NCBI GenBank assembly: GCA_004028505.1
Contig: MTKO01000067.1
Span: 1-54,176 of the forward strand
Origin: Candidatus Electrothrix aarhusensis
GTDB lineage: Bacteria; Desulfobacterota; Desulfobulbia; Desulfobulbales; Desulfobulbaceae
Length of the DNA: 54,176 bases
Direction of reading: 5' to 3'
Below the pieces are notes generated by a model. The model was not told the DNA's origin, did not search any database, and saw only the letters and a program-made list of their open reading frames with translations. This document shows, piece after piece, positions 9,531 through 17,549 of this stretch (positions within the stretch are counted from its first letter, which is position 1; each line of letters opens with the position of its first letter). The position numbers and the translations under genes were made by a program.

Positions 9531-9555
9531 GAACAAGGAAACGGATACCCAACCT

Positions 9556-10437
9556 ATGAGTATTTTTATCAACCAAGACACCCGACTTCTTGTTCAGGGA
9601 ATTACCGGCAAAGAAGGACAGTTTCATGCCCTGCAATGCCTGAAATACGGCACCAAGGTGGTGGCAGGTGTCACGCCGGGAAAGGCAGGTCAAGATGTTG
9701 CTGGTATTCCGGTCTTCAACACGGTGCATGATGCAGTGCAGGCAACCGGGGCCAACGCCTCAATGGCCTCGATGATTTTCGTTCCACCTGCGTTTGCCGC
9801 AGATGCGATCATGGAGGCTGTGGATGCCGGTGTCCCCTTGATCGTCTGCATCACCGAAGGAATCCCGATTCATGATATGCTGCGGGTGCGCACCGCTCTT
9901 CAGGGAAGCTCCAGCAGGCTGATCGGACCTAACTGCCCCGGCATTATCGCGCCAGGAGCCTGTAAGATCGGTATTATGCCCGGTGTTATCCACGCCCCCG
10001 GTTCCATCGGGGTTATTTCCCGCTCCGGTACCTTGACCTATGAACTGGTGGATCAGCTGACCAAGGCTGGACTGGGCCAGTCCACCTGTATCGGGATCGG
10101 CGGCGATCCTGTGAACGGCACCGGTTTTATCGATTGCCTTGCCGCCTTTGTCGAGGATGAACAAACCACCGGGATTGTCATACTGGGGGAGATCGGCGGT
10201 ACAGCTGAGGAAGAGGCTGCCGCATTCATCCGGGACCGGGTTGATAAACCGGTGGTGGGATTTATTGCTGGGCTGACGGCTCCTCCGGGACGACATATGG
10301 GGCATGCCGGTGCTATTGTTTCCGGCTCTCGGGGTGGTGCAACAGCAAAAATCAAGGCCTTGGAAGAGGGCGGTGTTCATGTCTGTCAGGATCTGGGGCG
10401 ATTGGGGCAGTTTTGTGCAGATATTTTTTCCAGCTGA
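9556..10437 (+). CDS. sucD: Succinate-CoA ligase subunit alpha
   Basis: The alpha subunit that binds CoA and carries the phosphohistidine of succinyl-CoA synthetase; 293 residues is typical. It shows the CoA-binding Rossmann start [14 protein letters not shown], the GPNCPGII motif and the active-site histidine in GHAGAI (His250). It works with the SucC at 6988. Transcription probably continues into the rhomboid gene, which begins three bases after its stop. Confidence 0.96.
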   Translation: MSIFINQDTRLLVQGITGKEGQFHALQCLKYGTKVVAGVTPGKAGQDVAGIPVFNTVHDAVQATGANASMASMIFVPPAFAADAIMEAVDAGVPLIVCITEGIPIHDMLRVRTALQGSSSRLIGPNCPGIIAPGACKIGIMPGVIHAPGSIGVISRSGTLTYELVDQLTKAGLGQSTCIGIGGDPVNGTGFIDCLAAFVEDEQTTGIVILGEIGGTAEEEAAAFIRDRVDKPVVGFIAGLTAPPGRHMGHAGAIVSGSRGGATAKIKALEEGGVHVCQDLGRLGQFCADIFSS

Positions 10438-10440
10438 GCA

Positions 10441-11382
10441 ATGACAGAGGGAACAGAAGATTCCTGGGTTCTTGTGGCCAAGGCCGGATCAAGGGATAGA
10501 GCTGACTTAGCGGACCTGTCCTTGGTGCTCAGCGCCGTTGGCATTGACCAGCAGATTGATCGCTATAACGGCGTTATTCTGACCCAGAAAAGGGATGCTA
10601 CCCAGGCCATGAAGGAGCTTCAAGCTTTTCGTGAAGAAAATCGTTATTGGCCTCCTCCACCCTCTGCGGTTCGTCCGGCTGTGTACACGGATAATCCTCC
10701 GACCCTGCTCATGTTCGGCGGTTTGATGATCTTTCATTGGCTGACCGGCCCGTGGGTTGCTGCTAATCCTTGGTTCAAGGCCGGGGCTGTGGATAGCCCT
10801 GCAATATTGGAGCAGGGAGAGTGGTGGCGTCTGATCACAGCCTTAACCCTGCATGCAGACCAGATGCATCTTGTCGGCAATTCTGTGATCGGGGGAGTGA
10901 TCGTCCACCTGCTCTGCAAGGCCACAGGTTACGGCATGGGCTGGCTGGCCCTGCTGTTGGCGGCCATGACGGGCAATTTTTTCAATATCATTCTCCGTGA
11001 CATGCCTCATTATTCGGTGGGCTTTTCAACAGCTGTGTTTGCCGCAGTGGGTATCCTCTGCGGACGTCAATTGAACAATAAGGCCTCCACCATTGTCAGG
11101 CAGGTGGTGCTCCCCCTCGGGGCCGGAGTGGGCCTGTTGGCTATGCTGGGCAGTGAGGGAGAACGGACAGACTTCGGTGCCCATCTGTTCGGTCTGGCCA
11201 GCGGTCTGATCTACGGCCTGCTTCTTCAGCTGACAGATCTTGACCTGCTCGGCAGCAGACGAAGGGTCCAGCTGACCTTATTTCTTCTTTCTCTCCTCTT
11301 GATTCTTCTCTGCTGGTTTCTGGCAACCGGCGGTGAATACCCGGTCTTCCCGACTGATGCCTTGCCCGGAATTTTGCGCTAA
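10441..11382 (+). CDS. Rhomboid-family intramembrane serine protease
   Basis: A 313-residue membrane protease. The first ~95 residues are soluble and precede a bundle of hydrophobic helices. The catalytic Ser196 lies in VGFSTAVFA and His248 in DFGAHLFGLASG, with the supporting HADQMHLVGN motif upstream, so the Ser-His dyad of rhomboids is complete. The enzyme would cleave substrates within the membrane; the substrate is unknown. The gene starts three bases after sucD with no separate promoter evident, so it is probably co-transcribed. Function in bacteria ranges from membrane protein quality control to signalling, and nothing here decides between them. Confidence 0.88.
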   Translation: MTEGTEDSWVLVAKAGSRDRADLADLSLVLSAVGIDQQIDRYNGVILTQKRDATQAMKELQAFREENRYWPPPPSAVRPAVYTDNPPTLLMFGGLMIFHWLTGPWVAANPWFKAGAVDSPAILEQGEWWRLITALTLHADQMHLVGNSVIGGVIVHLLCKATGYGMGWLALLLAAMTGNFFNIILRDMPHYSVGFSTAVFAAVGILCGRQLNNKASTIVRQVVLPLGAGVGLLAMLGSEGERTDFGAHLFGLASGLIYGLLLQLTDLDLLGSRRRVQLTLFLLSLLLILLCWFLATGGEYPVFPTDALPGILR

Positions 11383-11523
11383 GCTCCCCTCTCAAAGGAG
11401 TTATCTTTCAGCTCCGATGCCTTATAATAAAAAGAAAAGAAAAAAGACTTGTAAGACAATCCATTACGGTTTTAAATACCGAAATATTACGCAAACGGCG
11501 ACAAAATATCAAAAGGTATTCTG

Positions 11524-11552
11524 TTGACGATATATGCGCTTAATTATATTAT
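11524..11552 (+). promoter_or_regulatory. Sigma-70-type promoter for hflK-hflC
   Basis: TTGACG (11524-11529) and TATTAT (11547-11552) are separated by exactly 17 bp, in an AT-rich stretch 83 bp before the hflK ATG at 11635. The TTG that opens the longest hflK frame is the first three bases of this -35 box, which argues against it as a translation start. Confidence 0.65.
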
Positions 11553-11634
11553 GTCGTTGTGTCAAATTTACAATTTCGGCGACTCTTCATACACCCTTAT
11601 CTCCATCCGTAAAGGTAAACGCAAAGGTAAATCT

Positions 11635-12717
11635 ATGCCCATGAACGACCAATCCCCTTGGGGAAAAAAGAAAAAACCGGGAACCCCGGAAGATTTTCTG
11701 GCTGCCCTCATCCAGAAGATCAGAGATGCATTTAACGACGAGAGCAATGACAGTCCGCCCTCGCAGAAAGGAGAAGGTCCAGATCCGGCCACCGTTCTTG
11801 CCGGCATCGGCAAGGTAGCTCTGGTTGTGCTGGCGATTATAGGCTTTCAGGTGATTTACTCCTCGTTTTACACCATAGAGCCTGGTGAGCAGGGAATCGT
11901 CATGCGATTCGGGAAATACAACCGGACCACTGAGCCCGGACTTCGTTTTAAGCTGCCCTATATCGAAGACATGGAAAAGGTCGATGTTAAGACTGTGCGT
12001 AAGGAAGAGTTCGGTTTTCGGACCAGAGTCCCAGGCCAGAACACCACCTTCAGTAAAGAGGGCTTTGAGCTCGAATCTCTGATGCTGACCGGTGATAAAA
12101 ACGTTATTGATGTGGCTTGGATTGTCCAGTTCACGGTCAGCGATCCGGTTCGATTTCTCTTTAAGGTACTCAATGTCCGGCAGGCAATTCGTGATAATTC
12201 AGAGACTGTCATTCGTCGCATTGTCGGCAATATGGATTTTGATTACGTGCTGGGAAATCGCTCTGTTCTGGCGGGAATGGCTCAGCAAGAATTGCAGAAG
12301 GACCTCCAAAAACTGGAAAGCGGAGTTCATATCAGTACCCTCCAGCTCTTGGATATCACCCCCACTGATGCGGTGAAACCGGCATTCAACGAGGTGAATG
12401 AGGCGGACCAGGATATGAAACGTCTGGTGAATGAGGCGGAAGAAACCTATAACAAGGTGATTCCCAAGGCCCGAGGTTCCGCAAAGCAGATCATTGAAGA
12501 ATCACATGGCTATGCTGTTCAGCGCGTCAACAATGCAAGGGGTGAAACCGCTCGTTTTAACGCCATTGTTACGGAGTATATGAAGGCGAAAGAAGTGACC
12601 CGAAGGCGTATGTATCTTGAAACTATGCAGGATGTTCTGCCCAAGGCGAAGCAGATTTATGTGATGGACGGCGAAGAGCAGACCGTGCTTCCTTTGTTGA
12701 ATTTAACCGGCAAATAG
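11635..12717 (+). CDS. hflK: FtsH protease modulator HflK (SPFH/band 7 protein)
   Basis: HflK and HflC form a membrane complex that surrounds and regulates the FtsH AAA protease. This 360-residue protein has a polar N-terminus rich in Lys, Gly and Pro, one transmembrane helix (VALVVLAIIGFQVIYSSF, ~63-80), and then the SPFH domain beginning YTIEPGEQGIVMRFGKY. A helical Ala/Glu-rich segment follows (RGSAKQIIEESHGYAVQRV). The ATG at 11635 is preferred because the longer frame runs back through the promoter at 11524. hflC follows after 91 bp, a gap that contains a REP-like palindrome. Confidence 0.9.
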   Translation: MPMNDQSPWGKKKKPGTPEDFLAALIQKIRDAFNDESNDSPPSQKGEGPDPATVLAGIGKVALVVLAIIGFQVIYSSFYTIEPGEQGIVMRFGKYNRTTEPGLRFKLPYIEDMEKVDVKTVRKEEFGFRTRVPGQNTTFSKEGFELESLMLTGDKNVIDVAWIVQFTVSDPVRFLFKVLNVRQAIRDNSETVIRRIVGNMDFDYVLGNRSVLAGMAQQELQKDLQKLESGVHISTLQLLDITPTDAVKPAFNEVNEADQDMKRLVNEAEETYNKVIPKARGSAKQIIEESHGYAVQRVNNARGETARFNAIVTEYMKAKEVTRRRMYLETMQDVLPKAKQIYVMDGEEQTVLPLLNLTGK

Positions 12718-12723
12718 CTGGAG

Positions 12724-12741
12724 CAGGGGCCTGCCCCCTAC
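12724..12741. repeat. REP-like GC-rich palindrome
   Basis: CAGGGGCCTGCCCC followed by CTAC, directly after the hflK stop. The same core sequence recurs at 30465-30483 in the manC-manB gap, so it looks like a dispersed extragenic palindrome rather than a gene-specific terminator. It has no T-tract. Confidence 0.55.
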
Positions 12742-12808
12742 CGGGTTCTCTACTGAAACGAAAAAATATGTTGATCTCCTCTTAATAAACAGCAGGATGC
12801 AATAGATT

Positions 12809-13746
12809 ATGAAACAAGCAATACAAATACTCTCTCTCGTGCTCATCGCCGCCTTTATAGCCACGATCTGGGACGGGTTTTATATCCTTCGGGAAGATAA
12901 ACTGGCGGTTATCACCCAGTTCGGTGCTCCGGTGGGTAAGTCAGAGACCACTGCCGGTTTGAAATTCAAGGTTCCGTTTATCCAGCATGTACGCTATTTT
13001 GAAAAACGTATTCTGATCTGGGACGGTGATCCTAACCAGATCGCCACTAATGACAAAACTTTTATCTTTATGGATAATACGGCGCGTTGGCGGATCTCAG
13101 ACGCCCTGCTTTTCCTCCAGGCCGTCGGAACTGAAATGCGTGCCCAGACCTTGCTTGATGATATTATCAACGGTGCAGTTCGGGATATGGTCAACCAGAA
13201 TGATCTGATTGAAATTATTCGTTCTTCTGATTGGAACAAAGGCTACAGCTTTGCCCGTTCTAGGAGGAGGAAATGAACAGGGCTCCGAAAAAAGGGCGTG
13301 ACAAGATCAGTGAGATGGTCCTGCAACAGGCCTCCAAGGACACGCAGAAATACGGTATTGAGCTGATTGATGTCATGTTTAAACGGGTCAACTATATTCA
13401 GAGCGTTCGAGAAAAGGTGTATAGTCGGATGATCTCGGAACGGAAGAGGATCGCGGCGGAAAAACGGTCGTTGGGTGAAGGACGCAAGGCTGAGATTCTC
13501 GGTAAGGTGGATCGTGAGCTCAAGGAAATCACCTCTGAGGCCAAACGGAAGGCCACCGAGATTCGTGGTGAAGCAGATGCTGAGGCAACCAAGCTGTATG
13601 GTGAGTCGTACAGCAAAAATGTGGATTTTTATTTTTTCCAGAAAAGTTTGGAAAGTTACCGCAATATCATCGGGGAGAATACCTCGTTAATTCTTTCGCC
13701 TAACTCTGAGTTGTTGCAGTATTTGGAGTCAACTGAGGAACGGTAG
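12809..13746 (+). CDS. hflC: FtsH protease modulator HflC (SPFH/band 7 protein), frameshifted
   Basis: HflC is the partner of HflK. It is split into 12809-13276 (155 aa) and 13273-13746 (157 aa). The first part has an N-terminal membrane anchor (~4-20) and the SPFH start ILREDKLAVITQFG. The second has the usual C-terminal half, with YGIELIDVMFKRVNY and the long SERKRIAAEKRSLGEGRKAEI helix. The frames meet at 13261-13275. Adding one G (TCTAGG to TCTGAGG) restores a continuous protein of normal length. As it stands, the first frame ends ...AAATGA overlapping the ATG of the second, with AGGAGGAGG just upstream. Translational re-initiation could therefore make both halves if the break is real. 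A strong terminator follows. Confidence 0.88.
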
Positions 13747-13800
13747 GAGGGTGAGGCTACCTGTCATAATGAGTAGCTGAGTAGCATTGTAATGTAGAAA

Positions 13801-13833
13801 ACAAACCCGCCGCTATGGCGGGTTTGTTGTTTT
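13801..13833 (+). terminator. Rho-independent terminator after hflC
   Basis: A perfect 11-bp stem (ACAAACCCGCC / GGCGGGTTTGT) with a 5-nt loop, followed by TGTTTT. It sits 55 bp after the hflC stop and closes the leftmost plus-strand gene block. Confidence 0.88.
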
Positions 13834-13882
13834 ATGAGTTGACTCTTCAATGAAAAAAAGATTATGTCGCTGATGTGTATAT

Positions 13883-14245
13883 TTACACCTGCAACACCTC
13901 TTCAACAAATTGGGTAAACGGCAGTATCCGCGCCCGCAGATCTGCGATTTCATAGTCATCCTGCCCGGTATGCACCTGATAAAAGCAGGGGATATCTGTT
14001 CGTTCAGCAAAATAGGCAAGATGCTTACTCAAGGATTTCGCCCCGATGTTGCATTCAACGGCAAAAATCGGGACATTGTCCCGCAACACCACAAAATCAA
14101 CCTCCCGCTTCAGATTATCTCGCAGAAAGCATAACTCCATGCTGTCTCCAATGGTATCTTCCTGGTAAAACAATACTTTAGCAGATTTGAGGCAACCAAA
14201 TTCTCCAGTCTCGCTCTGGGATCAAGACACAAGTACCAGTCCTAG
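13883..14245 (-). pseudogene. Remnant of a DUF4143/AAA_14-type ATPase (C-terminal end only)
   Basis: The minus strand encodes the last ~120 residues of a DUF4143 protein, the C-terminal nuclease-like domain of a large family of mobile AAA ATPases. The 13883-14173 frame reads FLRDNLKREVDFVVLRDNV and then FAVECNIGAKSLSKH. Just upstream in another frame is the family stretch DPRARLENLVASNLLKYC (to ~14245). The two join by adding one T to the T-run near 14165. No ATPase domain (P-loop) is present upstream; that strand runs into stops. It is a decayed fragment beside a toxin-antitoxin pair. Confidence 0.65.
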
Positions 14246-14406
14246 ATGTACATTTTTTTTCTTATTTCAGCGAGTTGATCTTAGGGGGGTGAAGAATTTT
14301 CGGGTTAATCGGAATATATCTCGATTGATTTTCTGGTCAACCTGAAAAATCTACAAACAAGAGAGAGCCTGTCAGGGTTTTCATTTGCTGAATCAGGCGG
14401 ACGGGC

Positions 14407-14435
14407 TTGACATTACGACCTCTCGTGACTACAAT
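14407..14435 (+). promoter_or_regulatory. Promoter of the Phd/PIN toxin-antitoxin operon
   Basis: A near-consensus promoter: TTGACA (14407-14412), 17-bp spacer, TACAAT (14430-14435). TTACATATG occurs at 14438-14446 and again at 14457-14465, around a central CCACATGTG. That arrangement at the expected transcript start is a plausible operator for autoregulation by the antitoxin. The promoter places the transcript start near 14442, so an ATG at 14444 would have no leader; this supports the ATG at 14499. Confidence 0.7.
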
Positions 14436-14498
14436 AGTTACATATGCCACATGTGTTTACATATGGCGTCCGAATTATAAACCCACGAGGCACTCATC

Positions 14499-14791
14499 AT
14501 GCAACATCTCAACGAGTCGGTATACGGGAAGCAAAGGCGAACCTGAGCAGATACCTGCACAGCGTTCGACAGGGTAATGAGATTATTTTGACTGATCGAA
14601 ATCGACCTGTGGGCAAAATTGTTCCCATCCCGGCGGAAGAACTCTCCTTGATGGACAGGCTCCGTGACCTGGAGGAGAAGGGCCTGATTGAGGCTGATAC
14701 AACGGAACTTGAATCCGTCCCTTCTTCCTTGTCTTTACCGAAAAAAAATCTTGCGCAGACTTTTCTTCAGGAGGACAGAAGCAATGGATGA
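14499..14791 (+). CDS. Phd/YefM-family antitoxin, frameshifted near its start
   Basis: The antitoxin of a type II pair. It shows the Phd N-terminal pattern VGIREAKANLSRYL and RPVGKIVPI, then a variable toxin-neutralising tail. The only in-frame ATG for this reading is at 14444, on top of the promoter. The ATG at 14499 has GAGG eight bases upstream but is in another frame. Adding one G near 14516 (GAGTC to GAGGTC) gives MQHLNEVGIREAKANLSRYL, a normal Phd start. I therefore consider 14499 the true start and the shift either an error or a recent mutation. Its end overlaps the toxin start by 8 bp. Confidence 0.75.
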
Positions 14792-15215
14792 AGCCAACTT
14801 GGTTGTCTATTGGGATACTTCAGCGGTACTTTCGTTGCTGTTTGACGACATCCATACAAAAAACGCCCAGGGTTGGTGGAAACGGCGTCGGACGGTTCAC
14901 CTTCTTTCCTCCTTGGCCTTTGTTGAAGCGGTAGCCGTGATCGGTCGCCTGGAGCGAACTGGATCTTTGGACGCTCCTCTGACTGAGACGGCCTATGCCA
15001 ACCTCGCCGCTTGGGGCTGGAGGAAAACAAGTATGTTGCCCGACTCCGAGCTTGCCGGGACGTATGCCCGACGCTGGCCGTTGCGGGGCGCAGATCTCTG
15101 GCATCTTGCCTGCGCCTGCACTCTGCGCAGGCAGTTGCCGGAACTCAGGCTGCTGACTTTTGATAACCGGCTCCATGAAGCGGCTGTCGGGGAAGAAGTG
15201 GCGGCAATGTCTTGA
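14784..15215 (+). CDS. PIN-domain toxin (VapC-like ribonuclease)
   Basis: A 143-residue PIN-fold protein, predicted metal-dependent RNase and toxin of the preceding Phd-like antitoxin. Acidic positions fit the fold: the N-terminal VVYWDTSAVLSLL, FVEAVAVIGRLER with the conserved Glu, and GADLWHLACA plus LLTFDNRLHEAA toward the C-terminus. The frame continues upstream to 14688, but AGGAGGA at 14769-14775 points to the ATG at 14784. That start overlaps the antitoxin stop, typical of translational coupling. The target RNA cannot be read from sequence. Confidence 0.85.
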   Translation: MDEANLVVYWDTSAVLSLLFDDIHTKNAQGWWKRRRTVHLLSSLAFVEAVAVIGRLERTGSLDAPLTETAYANLAAWGWRKTSMLPDSELAGTYARRWPLRGADLWHLACACTLRRQLPELRLLTFDNRLHEAAVGEEVAAMS

Positions 15216-15276
15216 TCGCCAACAACCTGCGTAAAAAATATAATAAAACAGGGTTATACCTCAATTTACGTTATTT

Positions 15277-16145
15277 CTAGAGCTCCTTGATTTCGTCGAG
15301 AGGAAGCTTAGTGCATTTCTGGATGAGTTCGGCAGGAATACCTTCTTTTTTCATTGATCGTGCAGTTTCCCGTTTTCCTTTTTCCAAACCTTTTTCCAAA
15401 CCTTCCTCAAGCCCTTCACTGAATTTCGTTCGAAGCTCACTGTCTCTCTGCGACGATTATCAATATAATTATTATAGTCGATCTGATCTTCTTCTTTTAA
15501 TTTGGTATATGCGAGAATCCTTCCAGCCTCTTGTAAACCTTGCGCTGTAAATTCAGGTTTAATCTCTTCATTTTTTAAAAAGTATATCCATTCGTCGAGC
15601 GTATCTTTTGCGAGATCATCAAAACGATTTATTTTTATCAGGTAATACTCCGGGAATACCTCCTGAACACTGTCTTTGTCTACATCTTTTTTTTCATTCG
15701 CTCTGAGCTGGAAAACGTCATTTTTATGGATGCCTCTAAACGATGTAGAGCCATGATAGATATAATCTTCACCTTCCCCTAAATCAAAATAGATAAGGTT
15801 GACAGAGATCACTTTATGCACTCGGAGATAATCATCTCCCTCGTGAAGATGCTCGGTCACCACCCTTGATGTACCCCAGAGAATGCGATGGAAAAAGGAG
15901 TAGTCACGATCATACTGGACTTCAATGATGACAATTTCATCCTTGGAGTTTTTCACCTTCAGATCGACTATATTTTGCTTATGTTTTTTGAAATCTTTAT
16001 TGGATTCAGACTCTAGGACTTCAAGAATCGTGATATCCTCCTTGAGGAGTTCGGACAAGAAACCTGCCAGCACACCAAAATTGGCTTTTGATCGCAAGAG
16101 TCGTTTAATTGCCCAATCAAAGGATACGTATTGTCTTGTTTTCAT
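15277..16145 (-). CDS. Rpn-family PD-(D/E)XK nuclease/transposase-like protein, frameshifted
   Basis: A protein of the Rpn/PD-(D/E)XK transposase-like family, whose members promote RecA-independent recombination or resemble nucleases. The core IVDLKVKNSKDEIVIIEVQYD supplies the Asp and E-x-Q positions, and the next helix is FFHRILWGTSRV. From 16145 the reading continues to DYNNYIDNRR and then drifts out of frame, giving a poor C-terminus that ends at 15351. Adding one base at the CTGCGACG site near 15450 restores the usual tail (EGLEEGLEKGLEKGKRETARSM, shown here only to indicate the EG-repeat type) ending at the TAG at 15277. A second family member lies just upstream on the same strand. Confidence 0.8.
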
Positions 16146-16226
16146 GATGCCCTTACCTGTTTTGTATCATTACAATAAAGCAAAAGTCTGCTCCGCATTG
16201 ACTGTTTTTTATCAGTCTTGTTGTCG

Positions 16227-17111
16227 CTACTTCTTGATATTGGGATTCCAGGCTTCAACCTCTTCAACCGATAATCCCGTCAGGTCAGCTATCATTTTTA
16301 TGTCAAATCCTTGCTGAAAGGCATGGATAACGATCTCTCTATCTCTTTCCTTCATACCTTCTTTTTTACCTTCTTGTTTGCCCTCGTCAAAGGCGGTATC
16401 AAGGGAGTTTTTCATATCGCGATAATATTTCAGGCTTTTCTCGTAGGAGCGAACCTGCTCTGGGGTAAAGCGTGCAATCTCCGCACTATCAAAGAGCTGA
16501 TCAAATACCTGTTCCCGTAGCGTGTCTGGTATTCGTTCCAGCCGGTTCAGGTTTCTGATGACGTAGAGCCACTTGTCAAAACGGGTGGTCAGTTCTTCTA
16601 ATTTTTTGGTGAACTTGGGCATTTCTAGGTAGATGAAGGTCAGCTTATCATAAAATACCCTGTTGGTTTCAACGTCTGAGAGTTTGACATCATAGCGGTA
16701 TTTTTCCGGCTGGTCCTTATCCTCGTCAAAGACAAAGTCCAGAATAGCAACAGTATAGACCGCCTTGAGTTTGAAATTCCAGTCACCCCGTTCTGCCTGT
16801 TCGCGGATGGGAAAGGTGGAGTAGTAGAGGGCGCGATCTTTAAAAAAATTCTGTTTACTTTTTTGGAGTTCAACAATGAATTTTTCGCCCCGCTCATTCT
16901 CGCAATAGAGGTCAAAAATGGCTTTTCGGTCGATATGAGTGTCGCCGAGCTGTTCTGTTTTCAGATAGGTCAGATCCCAGATCTTTCCCTGTTCCTCTTT
17001 GAGTAACTCATTGAGAAAATCGAGAAGCAGGTTTTTGTTCGGCTCTTCTCCGAAGATTTTTTTGAATCCGTAATCGGTTAACAAGTTGATGTAACGTTCT
17101 TTGGTTACCAT
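16227..17111 (-). CDS. Rpn-family PD-(D/E)XK nuclease/transposase-like protein
   Basis: An intact 294-residue member of the Rpn/PD-(D/E)XK transposase-like group. It starts with DYGFKKIFGEEPNKNLLLDFLNELL, typical for the family. The nuclease core follows: AIFDLYCENERGEKFIVELQKSKQ with Asp and E-x-Q, then a helical half and an EGKKEGMKERDREI coiled segment. It ends in a short helical motif (IADLTGLSVEEVEAW) seen in many such proteins. It differs clearly from the neighbour at 15277, so the two are not a recent duplication. These genes are often present in many copies per genome and mark accessory DNA. Confidence 0.86.
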   Translation of the reverse strand: MVTKERYINLLTDYGFKKIFGEEPNKNLLLDFLNELLKEEQGKIWDLTYLKTEQLGDTHIDRKAIFDLYCENERGEKFIVELQKSKQNFFKDRALYYSTFPIREQAERGDWNFKLKAVYTVAILDFVFDEDKDQPEKYRYDVKLSDVETNRVFYDKLTFIYLEMPKFTKKLEELTTRFDKWLYVIRNLNRLERIPDTLREQVFDQLFDSAEIARFTPEQVRSYEKSLKYYRDMKNSLDTAFDEGKQEGKKEGMKERDREIVIHAFQQGFDIKMIADLTGLSVEEVEAWNPNIKK

Positions 17112-17549
17112 GATTGCTTGTTTCTTACAGGTTGAAGGGTGCTCAGGAGTGGATTTTCATGCTCATTCAGTATATTCAGATTCTCCTGGAAGCACAACAG
17201 TTGTGATTGAACAGGAGGATGGCGAAGAGTTGCGCTGTTTTTTGGTGATGGATGTTGGCAGAAGGTAAGCTACTTGAGGTTCTCTCAGGTTCTTTTTTTA
17301 TGGAAGGTGAATGTTTTTCTTTGTGCCACAAGGAAATTTCGAATTGGTAATTTGAATCATTTCTAGTGTTTTGATATTATGTTTTTTTCTTGACTCCATT
17401 GCATGGGCATGTTCTGTATATATTGTTGAGTAACAGGAAGGTGACGACCATTTTGTTGGCATCCTGTGCGGGAACGGGTTACTGGCTCTGTTGTTTTGGT
17501 TCAAACTGAAAAATACCAAATGGTAGCAGAATTATATAGATAGATTCTT
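17112..17549. other. 438-bp gap before the STAND/radical SAM operon
   Basis: No gene is confidently supported. A 52-codon frame starts at the ATG at 17110 and ends at 17268. It reads GVDFHAHSVYSDSPGSTTVV and ends VMDVGRR; it could be a remnant of a metallo-hydrolase-type gene but has no ribosome site. The rest is AT-rich and probably holds the promoter of the downstream operon, but I see no convincing -35/-10 pair. Confidence 0.4.

Noticed and set aside
8511..9581. 356-codon antisense frame over the DUF1566 gene
   Set aside because: The opposite strand carries two clear DUF1566 repeats; the antisense frame has no recognisable motif and is a composition shadow.
11524..11634. Longer hflK starting at a TTG at 11524
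   Set aside because: The TTG is part of a TTGACG-17-TATTAT promoter, and the added residues do not resemble the family. The ATG at 11635 gives a normal HflK.
17110..17268. 52-codon frame with DFHAHSVYSD, reminiscent of PHP or metallo-hydrolase starts
   Set aside because: No ribosome site and too short to hold an active fold. Kept only as a possible remnant in the gap description.
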